DNA of 64,000 nucleotides, taken from the NCBI RefSeq assembly GCF_039537985.1, contig NZ_BAABBN010000004.1, forward strand, positions 186,001 through 250,000, in the 5' to 3' direction. This stretch comes from Litoribacillus peritrichatus (lineage in GTDB: Bacteria > Pseudomonadota > Gammaproteobacteria > Pseudomonadales > Litoribrevibacteraceae). Positions 24,342 to 32,903 of the stretch are shown one piece after another (position 1 is the first letter of the stretch; the number at the start of each line of letters is the position of its first letter). Below the pieces are notes generated by a model that saw only the letters and a program-made list of their open reading frames with translations, made no database searches and was not told the origin of the DNA. A program made the position numbers and the translations under genes.

Positions 24342-24767
24342 TTAACCGCCACTTGCAGTCGAAGTGCCGCCGCCGCCACTTCTGGCAACGATGGTTGGTG
24401 CTCTGAACTGGACTGGTGTTTCATTACCTGAGGCGGTTGTTGGTAAACCCTGGATGATGGCAGCTGCAATTAAGTCACCTGAAATTTCCATCGCTGAAGA
24501 CAGTTCTTGGATGATTGAAGTTAACTCTGGGAATTTGCTAACCGCTTCAGCAATTAGCTCTGCAATTTGATCGTCACTCTTGTTTGCTTCAATGGCTGAG
24601 TTAAGCGCCTGACTGAAGTTTTCGATGGCAGACTTTTGCGCTGAAGTTAACTCTTCTGCCGCTGACTCATTTGCTTGGTCAGCATTTACTGCTTCTTCTG
24701 CAGAAGCCTGAACAGCAGGAACGGCACCCATGGCAACCGCAAGTGTGTATTTGACAAATGGATTCAT
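24342..24767 (-). CDS. Small secreted protein of unknown function
   Basis: A 141-residue exported protein. The signal peptide (FVKYTLAVAMGAVPAVQASA) probably cleaves at ASA-EE, leaving an acidic, Ala- and Glu-rich helical domain of about 75 residues (ESAAEELTSAQKSAIENFSQ, then AELIAEAVSKFPELTSIIQE). The C-terminus is low-complexity and ends SGGGGTSTASGG. There is no lipobox, membrane anchor or sorting motif that I recognise. A ribosome site AAGGAAT precedes the ATG, and a dedicated terminator follows. Its place between a ligase-like gene and the wecB promoter region suggests a link to surface polysaccharide, but this is inference only. I do not recognise a family. Confidence 0.72.
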   Translation of the reverse strand: MNPFVKYTLAVAMGAVPAVQASAEEAVNADQANESAAEELTSAQKSAIENFSQALNSAIEANKSDDQIAELIAEAVSKFPELTSIIQELSSAMEISGDLIAAAIIQGLPTTASGNETPVQFRAPTIVARSGGGGTSTASGG

Positions 24768-25014
24768 CGGTAATTCCTTTTACAAAAGTGAGTTGAACTC
24801 ATTGGTGTGAATACTAACTTAAATTTTTCTTCAACAAAAGCAGACATTTGCCATGATTGTTGAGATATCTCTTACGTATATTTGTGTGTAGTAAAGTATC
24901 AGGTTTGGGTATTTAAGCGTGGTGATTGTATGGTATATTGGAACACTGTGTTTATTTAATGTTATTAATAATGATGTCTTTGCATAAACGCTGAGTAGTT
25001 AATACAAGGAGTGT

Positions 25015-26157
25015 ATGGTGAAAGTAATGCTTGTGTTTGGGACTCGTCCTGAAGCGATTAAAATGGTTCCTGTTGTTCACGCATTAAAACGAAGGCCTGA
25101 TTTGTTTAAGGTTCAGGTTTGTGTAACAGCTCAGCATAGAGAAATGCTTGATCAGGTTTTAGATTTGTTTGAAATTACTCCTGACTTTGATTTAGACCTT
25201 ATGCTACCAGGGCAGAGCTTAGGAGGGCTAACTTCAAGAGCATTACAGGGCTTAGAGTCTGTATTTCAAGAGCAAAAGCCTGATGTGGTTCTTGTTCATG
25301 GTGATACAACAACAACTTTTACAGCCTCTTTAGCTGCATTTTATCAGCAGATTTCGGTAGGTCACGTAGAAGCTGGTTTAAGAACACATAATATGTACTC
25401 GCCTTGGCCTGAAGAGTTTAACCGTCGTGTAACAGGCCTAGTTGCTAACTATCATTTTGCTCCCACAGAAAAATCTCAAAATAACCTATTACAAGAGAAT
25501 GTCGATCCTGTTACTACGTTAGTAACTGGTAATACGGTAATTGATGCCCTTCAATGGGTAGTTAATAAAGTCCAATCTGATGACAATATTGCTGCTCTTA
25601 TGGCAAGGCAGTTCGATTTTATAGATGAAACAAAAAAACTGATTTTAGTTACCGGTCATCGCAGAGAGAACTTTGGTGGTGGCTTTTTAAATATTTGTAA
25701 AGCAATCAGTACAATTGCTGAACGTGATGATGTACAGGTTGTTTACCCTGTTCACTTAAATCCTAATGTGCAGAAACCTGTGAATGAAATTTTATCTGGA
25801 TTTAATAATGTTCATTTGATTGAGCCACAAGATTACCTTCCTTTTGTTTATTTAATGAATCGAGCCTATTTGATATTAACTGACTCTGGTGGTGTACAAG
25901 AAGAGGCCCCTTCTTTAGGTAAGCCTGTGTTAGTGATGCGTGATACTACAGAAAGACCAGAAGCGGTAGAAGCAGGTACAGTGAAACTGGTAGGTACAAG
26001 CCAAGAAAAAATAGAACAAAATGTTATTTCGTTGCTAGATGATATTGATGCATATAAAGCGATGTCATTTGCTCATAACCCTTATGGTGATGGTGAGGCT
26101 AGTGAACGTATTGCAGACTTTTTACAAAATTTAAATCTTAATAGGGAAATAATGTAA
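25015..26157 (+). CDS. wecB: UDP-N-acetylglucosamine 2-epimerase (non-hydrolysing)
   Basis: A 380-residue cytoplasmic enzyme interconverting UDP-GlcNAc and UDP-ManNAc. It shows the family start MLVFGTRPEAIKMVPVV, the block TAQHREMLDQVLDLF, GHVEAGLRTHNMYSPWPEE, TGHRRENFGGG and the C-terminal ILTDSGGVQEEAPSLGKP. Length is standard. The ATG follows AAGGAG at a good distance and opens the plus-strand cluster. It overlaps wecC by one base (TAATG), so the two are translationally coupled and together make UDP-ManNAcA. Confidence 0.96.
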   Translation: MVKVMLVFGTRPEAIKMVPVVHALKRRPDLFKVQVCVTAQHREMLDQVLDLFEITPDFDLDLMLPGQSLGGLTSRALQGLESVFQEQKPDVVLVHGDTTTTFTASLAAFYQQISVGHVEAGLRTHNMYSPWPEEFNRRVTGLVANYHFAPTEKSQNNLLQENVDPVTTLVTGNTVIDALQWVVNKVQSDDNIAALMARQFDFIDETKKLILVTGHRRENFGGGFLNICKAISTIAERDDVQVVYPVHLNPNVQKPVNEILSGFNNVHLIEPQDYLPFVYLMNRAYLILTDSGGVQEEAPSLGKPVLVMRDTTERPEAVEAGTVKLVGTSQEKIEQNVISLLDDIDAYKAMSFAHNPYGDGEASERIADFLQNLNLNREIM

Positions 26158-27425
26158 TGAAGCAAGAGATCAGTTTTAAAACTGTTAGCGTGATTGGATT
26201 GGGTTATATTGGATTGCCTACCGCTGCGGTTATTGCTTCAAGAGGCATTAATGTTATTGGCGTAGATGTGAATCAGCATGCAGTTGATACGATAAATAAT
26301 GGTTGTATACATATTGTTGAGCCGGATTTAGATATCGTTGTTCGGGGTGTGGTTTCTACAGGTAATTTAAAAGCTACGACTAAGCCTGAGCCTGCTGAAG
26401 CATTTATGGTTGCTGTACCTACTCCTTTTAAGCACAGTGAAGATGGTAGTCATAAACCAAACCTTGATTACATTAAATCTGCTGCACAGGCGATTGCTCC
26501 TGTATTAGAAAAAGGTAATTTAGTAATACTCGAATCTACATCACCAGTAGGGGCAACTGAAAAATTAGCAGCTTGGTTGGCAGAGGCTCGCCCTGATTTA
26601 AGCTTCCCGCAAGATAAAGGTGATAGTGCAGATATCAAGGTAGCTCATTGTCCAGAGCGCGTCTTGCCTGGTTATGTTCTGCAAGAGCTAGTAAGTAATG
26701 ACCGTGTTATTGGCGGAATGAGTAAAGCTTGTAGTGAAAAAGCTGTTGAGTTGTATCAAACATTTGTGCGTGGCGAATGTATTATAACAAATTCACGTAC
26801 AGCGGAGATGGCAAAGCTTACAGAAAACTCTTTCCGTGATGTCAATATTGCATTTGCAAATGAACTCTCAGTTATCTGTGACAAATTAAAAATTAATGTT
26901 TGGGAGTTGATTAAGCTTGCGAACCGTCACCCTCGGGTAAATATTTTAAATCCAGGCCCTGGTGTGGGTGGTCACTGTATTGCTGTAGATCCTTGGTTTA
27001 TTGTTGATAGTTGCCCTGAAGAAGCAAAAATCATTAAGCAAGCACGCCTTACCAATGATGCTAAACCTCATTACGTTGTTAATAAAATAACAGAAGCTGC
27101 AGATCAGTTTAAGAAACCTGTTATCGCTTGCTTAGGTTTAGCTTTCAAAGCTGATATTGATGATTTGCGTGAAAGCCCTGCACTTCAAATTGTAGAAGAG
27201 TTGGCTAAATCAGATGTTGGGCAAATCATGGTTGTAGAGCCGAATATAAATGACAGTGAGATGCCAGAAACCCTAATCCAGTCAGAGGTCGAATTAGTAA
27301 CGTTAGAGAGTGCATTAGAAAAAGCGAATGTAGTTGTTGTACTTGTCGATCATAAAGAGTTTAAATCAGCCGATCGAGTCCAGTTTGCTGCGAAAGTGGT
27401 AATAGATTCACGTGGTGTTTTATAG
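26157..27425 (+). CDS. wecC: UDP-N-acetyl-D-mannosamine dehydrogenase
   Basis: A 422-residue UDP-sugar 6-dehydrogenase. The Rossmann motif is VIGLGYIGLPTAAVIASRG near residue 12. Other family blocks are VAVPTPFK, ESTSPVGATE, the catalytic-domain AELAKLTEN-like stretch AEMAKLTENSFRDVNIAFAN, and the catalytic cysteine in GPGVGGHCIAVDPWF near residue 275. It oxidises UDP-ManNAc to UDP-ManNAcA with two NAD. It follows wecB directly. The AT-rich acyltransferase gene starts nine bases further on. Confidence 0.95.
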   Translation: MKQEISFKTVSVIGLGYIGLPTAAVIASRGINVIGVDVNQHAVDTINNGCIHIVEPDLDIVVRGVVSTGNLKATTKPEPAEAFMVAVPTPFKHSEDGSHKPNLDYIKSAAQAIAPVLEKGNLVILESTSPVGATEKLAAWLAEARPDLSFPQDKGDSADIKVAHCPERVLPGYVLQELVSNDRVIGGMSKACSEKAVELYQTFVRGECIITNSRTAEMAKLTENSFRDVNIAFANELSVICDKLKINVWELIKLANRHPRVNILNPGPGVGGHCIAVDPWFIVDSCPEEAKIIKQARLTNDAKPHYVVNKITEAADQFKKPVIACLGLAFKADIDDLRESPALQIVEELAKSDVGQIMVVEPNINDSEMPETLIQSEVELVTLESALEKANVVVVLVDHKEFKSADRVQFAAKVVIDSRGVL

Positions 27426-27433
27426 GTGATTCT

Positions 27434-27955
27434 ATGCGTAAGTTAATGTTAGCTATTTATTATCTTAGTTACAAAATATTACCTCCGTCTATCGGGGGAC
27501 GATTTTATTGGGGGAATGCAATTAGGTTTTTTCTGCTGAGCAGGATTGTGGATAAGTGTGGCTCCAATGTGGTTGTTGATAGAGGTGCTTATATTGGAAA
27601 TGGCAGAGGTATCCGGGTGGGTGATAACTCAGGGATTGGGCCAAATTCATACTTGCAGGGGCCTTTAGTTCTTGGAGATTATGTGATGATGGCTCCTGAT
27701 GTAAAGATTTTAACTCGTTCTCATGAGTTTGACAGAACTGATATACCTATGGCTTTACAAGGCCATCAGCCTCAAAGAGGTGTTGTTGTTGGTGATGACG
27801 TCTGGATAGGGACTCGAGTTATGATCATGCCTGGTGTCAATATTGGGCGTGGCGTAATTATAGCTGCTGGATCGGTTGTGACTAAGGATATGCCGGACTA
27901 CGCAGTATGTGCTGGTGTTCCTGCAAAGGTGATTAGGTTTCGCAGTGATAAATAA
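27434..27955 (+). CDS. Hexapeptide-repeat acyltransferase
   Basis: A 173-residue left-handed beta-helix acyltransferase of the WbbJ/maltose-acetyltransferase type. The hexapeptide pattern is clear from residue 50 on (YIGNGRGIRVGDNSGIGPNS, then VMMAPDVKIL, DVWIGTRVMIMPGVNIGRGV). The family histidine lies in TRSHEFDRTDIP near residue 95. It probably O- or N-acetylates a sugar of the repeat unit or its nucleotide precursor. It is the first gene of a cassette with lower GC than wecBC, and its 3' end overlaps the next gene by 11 bases. Confidence 0.88.
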   Translation: MRKLMLAIYYLSYKILPPSIGGRFYWGNAIRFFLLSRIVDKCGSNVVVDRGAYIGNGRGIRVGDNSGIGPNSYLQGPLVLGDYVMMAPDVKILTRSHEFDRTDIPMALQGHQPQRGVVVGDDVWIGTRVMIMPGVNIGRGVIIAAGSVVTKDMPDYAVCAGVPAKVIRFRSDK

Positions 27956-29093
27956 GCTTGCCAAATACGCTGATCATTTTTTCTTTGCTGGTGCAAATAT
28001 ATTGCTGGGTTCTTGTGTGGCAAAATATGGAACTGAGGGGGCGTTCAATAATTTTGTATTAGGTGTAACTATAGCTCTTTTTGTTTATGGCTTTATCAAA
28101 TTTGTTTTTGTAAATGCTTTGGCTGTGGGAGTTATTAAGTTTTCTAAAAATACGGTAGCTGGGTTATCTGTTTATCATCTTTGTTTTTCTCTTTTAGGTA
28201 TAATCTGTTATTACTATGAGACGGCCTATGCCGATATCGTTGTATTTGCTACCTTTCTTATATCTGTATATTTAGGTATTGATTATTATCGTTTCTTTTT
28301 TATTGAAAAAGGTTCGTATATAAAGTCTCCATTATTTAGCGTTTTATTTTTCTTTTTTGTCTCGATTAATTATTGCTTAAGTAGTTTTCTTGATGTTGAT
28401 TATTTGCAATTCTCTATGTGCGTGGCAATGCTAATATTGTTTGTTATTTCTTTTATTCGATTTATTTTTTCTGGAAGAAGGGGAGAGTTTGGTAAGGGAG
28501 TTGGAGAATTCCATTCCTGTCTTTATTGGTTAGCGAATTCAATGTTATCTCATGCTCCTGTAGTTTTTATGTCTCTGTATAAACCAAAAATGGCTGCTGG
28601 GTTTTATGCACTTAGAACAATATTTAATGTCGTATCAACTTTTCTTCGCCCCAAGGAGGTTGATTTTAGGTTGTCTTTGAAGTACGGGGTGGATGAGAGA
28701 AAAGAAGTTTTAGCTTTTCTTAGGTTGGCTTTTTTGATGTTTTGGGGGGTCGCAGTAATTGTTTCCTTACTGAGAGAGAGGATTTTTGAAACTCTTTACT
28801 CTGATAGCTTTGATCTAAATTTTGCCGATGTTTTAGTGTTTTCACTTTATATGCTTTTAAATTGGATGCCTCTTTTATTAGAGGGAATTGCAACAAAGCA
28901 AGGTAATGTGAGAAAGCTATCTGAAGCTAGGTTTTATGATTTAGTGTTGCTTTTTATTGTTTTAGCGGGTTGTTATCTTATAGATGCAGACTTTATTTTG
29001 GTTGTTTTTGTTCTAATGTTATCGGCTATACCTTCATACTTTTTATTGTTTAGGGTTGTTTCTGTAGGTAATAGGAGGGGGTGTGAAGGTTAG
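27945..29093 (+). CDS. Wzx-like polysaccharide flippase candidate
   Basis: A 382-residue polytopic membrane protein with about 10-12 very hydrophobic helices rich in Phe, Leu, Val and Tyr. The GTG start lies within the end of the preceding acyltransferase gene. No sharp signature is present, as is usual for Wzx. The recurring loop YALRTIFNVVSTFLRPKEVD and the location between acyltransferase and polymerase-like genes support a lipid-linked repeat-unit flippase of the MOP superfamily. It is somewhat shorter than typical Wzx (about 410-480). Base composition is strongly AT-rich. A membrane protein of another role remains possible. Confidence 0.62.
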   Translation: MINKLAKYADHFFFAGANILLGSCVAKYGTEGAFNNFVLGVTIALFVYGFIKFVFVNALAVGVIKFSKNTVAGLSVYHLCFSLLGIICYYYETAYADIVVFATFLISVYLGIDYYRFFFIEKGSYIKSPLFSVLFFFFVSINYCLSSFLDVDYLQFSMCVAMLILFVISFIRFIFSGRRGEFGKGVGEFHSCLYWLANSMLSHAPVVFMSLYKPKMAAGFYALRTIFNVVSTFLRPKEVDFRLSLKYGVDERKEVLAFLRLAFLMFWGVAVIVSLLRERIFETLYSDSFDLNFADVLVFSLYMLLNWMPLLLEGIATKQGNVRKLSEARFYDLVLLFIVLAGCYLIDADFILVVFVLMLSAIPSYFLLFRVVSVGNRRGCEG

Positions 29094-30279
29094 AGTCCCT
29101 GCTACTCAGAGGGAGTGGATGTCTCTTTTGATGATAATTGCAATATTTGTTGTAGATGCTGTTTTTCGGGTTAGATCATATGATGATAAAAGTTTAGATA
29201 CTCAGGTCGTTTTAAAATTGTTGGTGTATTGCTGGATCTTTATGTTAGGTGGGCTTCTTCAGAGGGAAACAGGGGTAACTTTTAGATACCTTCATAATAA
29301 GGCAGTTCTTCTTTTGATTGTTGGTTTTACTTTGTCTAGTTTTTGGGCGCCTAATATGGCTTATGCTTTGGTAGCCTCTTTCTCTTTATTGTCGTATTTT
29401 TTATTTATAACCTCCTATGCTTCGCTTAACGGTACAGATGAGCTTCTTACGTGTATGGCTAAGGCTCTTTTCATTTTTATTTGTGTGTCGTTTTTATTTT
29501 ATTTTTTTATTCCTGAAGTTGGAAAGATTTCTTATTGGGAGTTTGATGTCTACGTTGAAGGGGGGCGCATGTCTGGTATAGCAGGCAGTGCAAATAACCT
29601 AGGTAGAATAGCGTGTTTAGGGGTCATTCTTTCGGTGTATTTTATGGTAAAGGGGAAAACAGGAAGGCTTTATAAATGGCTTCTTATCCTTTCGCTTGCA
29701 GCTTTAGTTTTGAGTCTGAATCGCTCTAGTTTTCTTATGGCGATTATTGGAAGTTGGATTGTAACCTTTAGTTGGCGTTATAGACAAATTTACGCTTTGG
29801 TTCTTTTAATAGGGGTTATTTGTATTATTGGGTCTATGTTTTTTTTAGAGGACTTACTCCTTATTTTATCTCGGTCTGGTAATCTTGATGAGATTTTAAC
29901 CTTCACTGGAAGGACTTATATTTGGTCAGTGGTTACGGATCTATTGCTAGAGAAACCCTTGATTGGTTATGGCTATGGCTCCAGTATGTTTGTGCTTCCT
30001 GTATATGAATACGCCATTGGGTTTACTGCTTCACATGCTCATAATATGATACTTCAGGTACTTCTCTATCTTGGAGTTGTGGGTGGACTAATTATGATGT
30101 CATCATTTATTTTATTCTTTGTTGGTCAAAAGAATATTACAAAAATTCAAATGGCATTGATTGTCTACGTTCTTTACAACGGCTTGCTTGAATCTGGTGC
30201 GTTTAATGGACTAGTCAATATTACTACTGTAGCGCTTTTTGTCGCCTTTAATGCTGTCGAAAGGGAGAAGGTAAGTTGA
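29083..30279 (+). CDS. Wzy-like O-antigen polymerase/ligase family protein
   Basis: A 398-residue membrane protein with about 10-12 helices and a large loop containing GRTYIWSVVTDLLLEKPLIG, GYGYGSSMF and ASHAHNMILQVLLYLGVVGG, the pattern of the O-antigen ligase/polymerase family. In a Wzx/Wzy pathway this protein would polymerise repeat units in the periplasm. The GTG start has an excellent GGAGGGGGT ribosome site and overlaps the flippase gene by 11 bases. The codons are AT-rich like its neighbours. Confidence 0.82.
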   Translation: MKVRVPATQREWMSLLMIIAIFVVDAVFRVRSYDDKSLDTQVVLKLLVYCWIFMLGGLLQRETGVTFRYLHNKAVLLLIVGFTLSSFWAPNMAYALVASFSLLSYFLFITSYASLNGTDELLTCMAKALFIFICVSFLFYFFIPEVGKISYWEFDVYVEGGRMSGIAGSANNLGRIACLGVILSVYFMVKGKTGRLYKWLLILSLAALVLSLNRSSFLMAIIGSWIVTFSWRYRQIYALVLLIGVICIIGSMFFLEDLLLILSRSGNLDEILTFTGRTYIWSVVTDLLLEKPLIGYGYGSSMFVLPVYEYAIGFTASHAHNMILQVLLYLGVVGGLIMMSSFILFFVGQKNITKIQMALIVYVLYNGLLESGAFNGLVNITTVALFVAFNAVEREKVS

Positions 30280-31400
30280 GAATATTAAATATTACTGCGG
30301 ACTATCCTGATGTGTTTAAGCCGAATAAAACAAAAGCAGTTAAGCTGCTTATTAGTGAAAGTAACCATGATCATTTTATCATCTCAATAAATCGGTGTTC
30401 AAGTCCGCATTTAGAAAAGTGGGAGGAAATGGAAAATGGCGTTTCAATATCTTACTTCTCACCGCCTATGGGGTTGATGCTTAGGTTTTTTCTAAGGCGG
30501 TTAGCTAGTAAAATTAAAAATTATATTAAAAGTAAATCTATCCTAGTTGATTTTATCGTCGCGCATAAAATGACTGTGGAAGGGCTTATTGCAAAGGATG
30601 TTGCAATAAACCTTGGTGTGGGCTACGGAGTCTCTCTTTGGGGGTCAACTGATAAAAAATTTATTAAATTAAAGCCAGAGTTGCAAGGCACTTATAGGGA
30701 TGTTTATCACGATGCACATATAGTGTTTCCAGCAAGTCCTTGGATTCGTGAATATGTAGAACAAAAGTTGAACTGTAATAGTAGTTCTATAGTATTGCTT
30801 CCGGTGGTTACAAATAATACTTTGCCCTGCAGTCCGACGAGTAATGAGATAAACTTTGTTAGTGTTTTTAACCTAGATCTATATCGACTTAAAGGCCTTC
30901 CTTGTTTATTAGAAGTTTTATCTGGTTATGAAGAGTCGTGGAGTCTGGATATTTATGGTGTTGGTTCTTTTAAATCTGTAAAGAGTATTCGGAAACTATT
31001 ACAGAAGCTGGGTATTGATAATAGGGTTCGCTTGATGGGGCAAGTTGATAACGAGAGAATAACTGAAGTGATTTCGCAGTATCATTCTTTTTTAATGCCA
31101 ACAACATCAGAGACATATGGAATGGTTTATATTGAAGCACTTTTTGCTGGTGTTCCTATTTTATATTCAAAGAATCAAGGAGTTGATGGATACTTTGATG
31201 AAGTTGATATTGGTGTGAAAGTGATTCCTAGTGTAAAAAAATCTATATTAAAAGGTATTACTGAGTTGGTGAGTATGCGGTCAGACTATGTAGAAAATAT
31301 ATCAAAGCTTCATGAAAATGGTTTTTTTGATAAGTTTAAGAAAAAGTCAATTGTGAACTCTTTTGATCAAGCGTTAATGGAAGTGAAAGACCATGGTTAG
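30276..31400 (+). CDS. Glycosyltransferase family 4-like
   Basis: A 374-residue GT-B glycosyltransferase. The C-terminal donor domain shows LDIYGVGSFKSV, RLMGQVDNERITEVISQYHS and the characteristic PTTSETYGMVYIEALFAGVP, with an EX7E-like arrangement. The N-terminal acceptor domain starts RILNITADYPDVFKPNKTKA. It would add one sugar of the repeat unit on the cytoplasmic face. The start is TTG behind AAGGGAGAAGG and overlaps the polymerase stop by four bases, so translation is coupled. It is the only ordinary glycosyltransferase in the cluster apart from the WecG- and WcaJ-type enzymes. Confidence 0.86.
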   Translation: MRILNITADYPDVFKPNKTKAVKLLISESNHDHFIISINRCSSPHLEKWEEMENGVSISYFSPPMGLMLRFFLRRLASKIKNYIKSKSILVDFIVAHKMTVEGLIAKDVAINLGVGYGVSLWGSTDKKFIKLKPELQGTYRDVYHDAHIVFPASPWIREYVEQKLNCNSSSIVLLPVVTNNTLPCSPTSNEINFVSVFNLDLYRLKGLPCLLEVLSGYEESWSLDIYGVGSFKSVKSIRKLLQKLGIDNRVRLMGQVDNERITEVISQYHSFLMPTTSETYGMVYIEALFAGVPILYSKNQGVDGYFDEVDIGVKVIPSVKKSILKGITELVSMRSDYVENISKLHENGFFDKFKKKSIVNSFDQALMEVKDHG

Positions 31401-31836
31401 GCGATTTGTACTGTTTTACATTAGAGAGATTTTGATTTGGATTTATTTAAGCTACCTGCGGTTTCGTGGTGTCAATATCTCTAAAGGGGCTAAGGTTTCT
31501 CTTAAGTCTCGAATAGATTTTACAAACCCTGGTGGTGTTCATATTGCAAATGGAGCATATGTGGCGTTTGATGCTGTCATTTTGAGTCATTGCTTTGTAA
31601 GAGGGATTCATGTGGATACTTTTATTGGGGTGAATTCTTTTGTAGGCGCTGCATCGGTAATTATGCCTGGAGTAACAATTGGCGCCGGTTCAATAGTTGG
31701 TGCTGGCTCGGTAGTGACTAAGGATGTTCCAAGCGGCGTTATTGTGGCTGGCAATCCTGCGAAAATTATTAAAAGAGGCATAAAAACGGGACAGTATGGT
31801 CTTTTAATATACGATGTTAAGAAATCTACTTCTTAA
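31393..31836 (+). CDS. Second hexapeptide-repeat acyltransferase
   Basis: A 147-residue left-handed beta-helix acyltransferase, smaller than the one at 27434. The N-terminus has a hydrophobic, membrane-interacting helix (LFYIREILIWIYLSYLRF). Hexapeptide turns are visible in GVHIANGAYVAFDAVILSH and VIMPGVTIGAGSIVGAGSVV. It ends with AGNPAKIIKRG as in WbbJ-type O-acetyltransferases. It overlaps the glycosyltransferase gene by eight bases and closes the AT-rich cassette; about 100 bases follow before wecG. Confidence 0.85.
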   Translation: MVRRFVLFYIREILIWIYLSYLRFRGVNISKGAKVSLKSRIDFTNPGGVHIANGAYVAFDAVILSHCFVRGIHVDTFIGVNSFVGAASVIMPGVTIGAGSIVGAGSVVTKDVPSGVIVAGNPAKIIKRGIKTGQYGLLIYDVKKSTS

Positions 31837-31938
31837 ATTTAAATAATAAGTTCACCTACCCATAAACTTACTCTTCTTTCTTAAGTGAATTTTGAATGTA
31901 TCTTTTATTTATTTTAATAGGGGTATTATAAGGAAATT

Positions 31939-32679
31939 ATGATGGATCGTATCGAATTTTTAGGTGCTCCAATGGACAGCGCTACCATGTCTGATACTGT
32001 GTCGCTGATTGCGGATCGTATTGAGAGAAAAGACTTTCTTCAGCACGTGGTGGTTAATGTCGCAAAGTTAATTAATATGCGTAAAGATGAAGAGCTAGCC
32101 CAATCTATTAAAGAGTGTGACCTTATTAATATTGATGGTATGGGGGTTGTGCTTGGAGCGCGTTTCATGGGCCATAAAGTACCTGAACGTGTAGCTGGTG
32201 TGGATTTGTTTCACAATCTTTTGGATATGAGTGTTGAGAGAGGTTTTTCTGTATTTCTACTAGGTGCAGAAGAGAATGTTGTAGCGAAAACAGTTGAGAA
32301 TGTTTTATTGCAGTACGATGGCTTGCAAATCGCTGGTTATCATCATGGTTATTTTTGGGATGATGAAGAGCTGGTTGTTCAGAAAATTAAAGACTCCGGT
32401 GCTCGGTTGTTGTTTGTAGCCATTACATCCCCTAAGAAAGAGAAATTTATCAATAAGTGGAAAGACCAGCTAGGTGTTGATTTTGTAATGGGCGTTGGTG
32501 GTACATTTGATGTGGTTGCCGGCAAGGTGAATAGAGCTCCTGTGTGGATGCAAAACTATGGCTTAGAATGGTTTTATCGAGTGCTTCAAGAACCGCGACG
32601 TATGTGGAAACGTTATGCGATTACAAACAGTTTATTCGCATTGATGTTGTTAAGAGAGAAGTTCAAGCGAAAATCGTAA
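31939..32679 (+). CDS. wecG: WecG/TagA/CpsF family glycosyltransferase
   Basis: A 246-residue GT26 enzyme. Family blocks are VVNVAKLINMRKDEELAQSI, DLINIDGMGVVLGARFMG, FLLGAEENVVAKTVEN, VAITSPKKEKFINKW and FVMGVGGTFDVVAGKVNRAP, and the C-terminus has GLEWFYRVLQEPRRMWKRY. WecG transfers ManNAcA from UDP-ManNAcA to a lipid-linked GlcNAc; with wecB and wecC in the same cluster, ManNAcA is the most likely donor here. Length is normal. A new ribosome site and the preceding 100-base gap suggest it may be expressed separately from the AT-rich cassette. A CTAG-rich hairpin follows. Confidence 0.87.
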   Translation: MMDRIEFLGAPMDSATMSDTVSLIADRIERKDFLQHVVVNVAKLINMRKDEELAQSIKECDLINIDGMGVVLGARFMGHKVPERVAGVDLFHNLLDMSVERGFSVFLLGAEENVVAKTVENVLLQYDGLQIAGYHHGYFWDDEELVVQKIKDSGARLLFVAITSPKKEKFINKWKDQLGVDFVMGVGGTFDVVAGKVNRAPVWMQNYGLEWFYRVLQEPRRMWKRYAITNSLFALMLLREKFKRKS

Positions 32680-32710
32680 GTGGTATTCTACCCTCCCTTC
32701 TGATCTAGCT

Positions 32711-32736
32711 GCTAGCTAGAGCTAGCTAAATTTTTA
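32711..32736 (+). terminator. CTAG-rich hairpin with T-run after wecG
   Basis: GCTAGC repeats as an inverted pair (32711-32716 and 32721-32726) followed by AAATTTTTAT. The stretch 32703-32727 holds four CTAG tetranucleotides, which are rare in most bacterial genomes. It could end the wecB-wecG transcript. Confidence 0.5.
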
Positions 32737-32903
32737 TTTGTTGTGCGGAAGTCTTACATTGTTGAAAAAATGGAATGATCAATCCATTAAATAGTGTGAT
32801 AATGGTGTTGTTCTTACAAATAAAATAGACTACCTCTAGTGAGATGTTACTTAATTTCACATAGAATGCTCCCGTTCTTTCATTATATTCAAAGGATTGA
32901 TTC

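Noticed and set aside
24342..24386. GlyGly-CTERM sorting signal in the small secreted protein
   Set aside because: The Gly-rich end is not followed by a transmembrane helix and basic residues as that signal requires.
24768..25014. JUMPstart/ops element ahead of the polysaccharide cluster
   Set aside because: I searched for GGCGGTAG-like sequence upstream of wecB and found none; only a weak TATATT-type promoter is visible.
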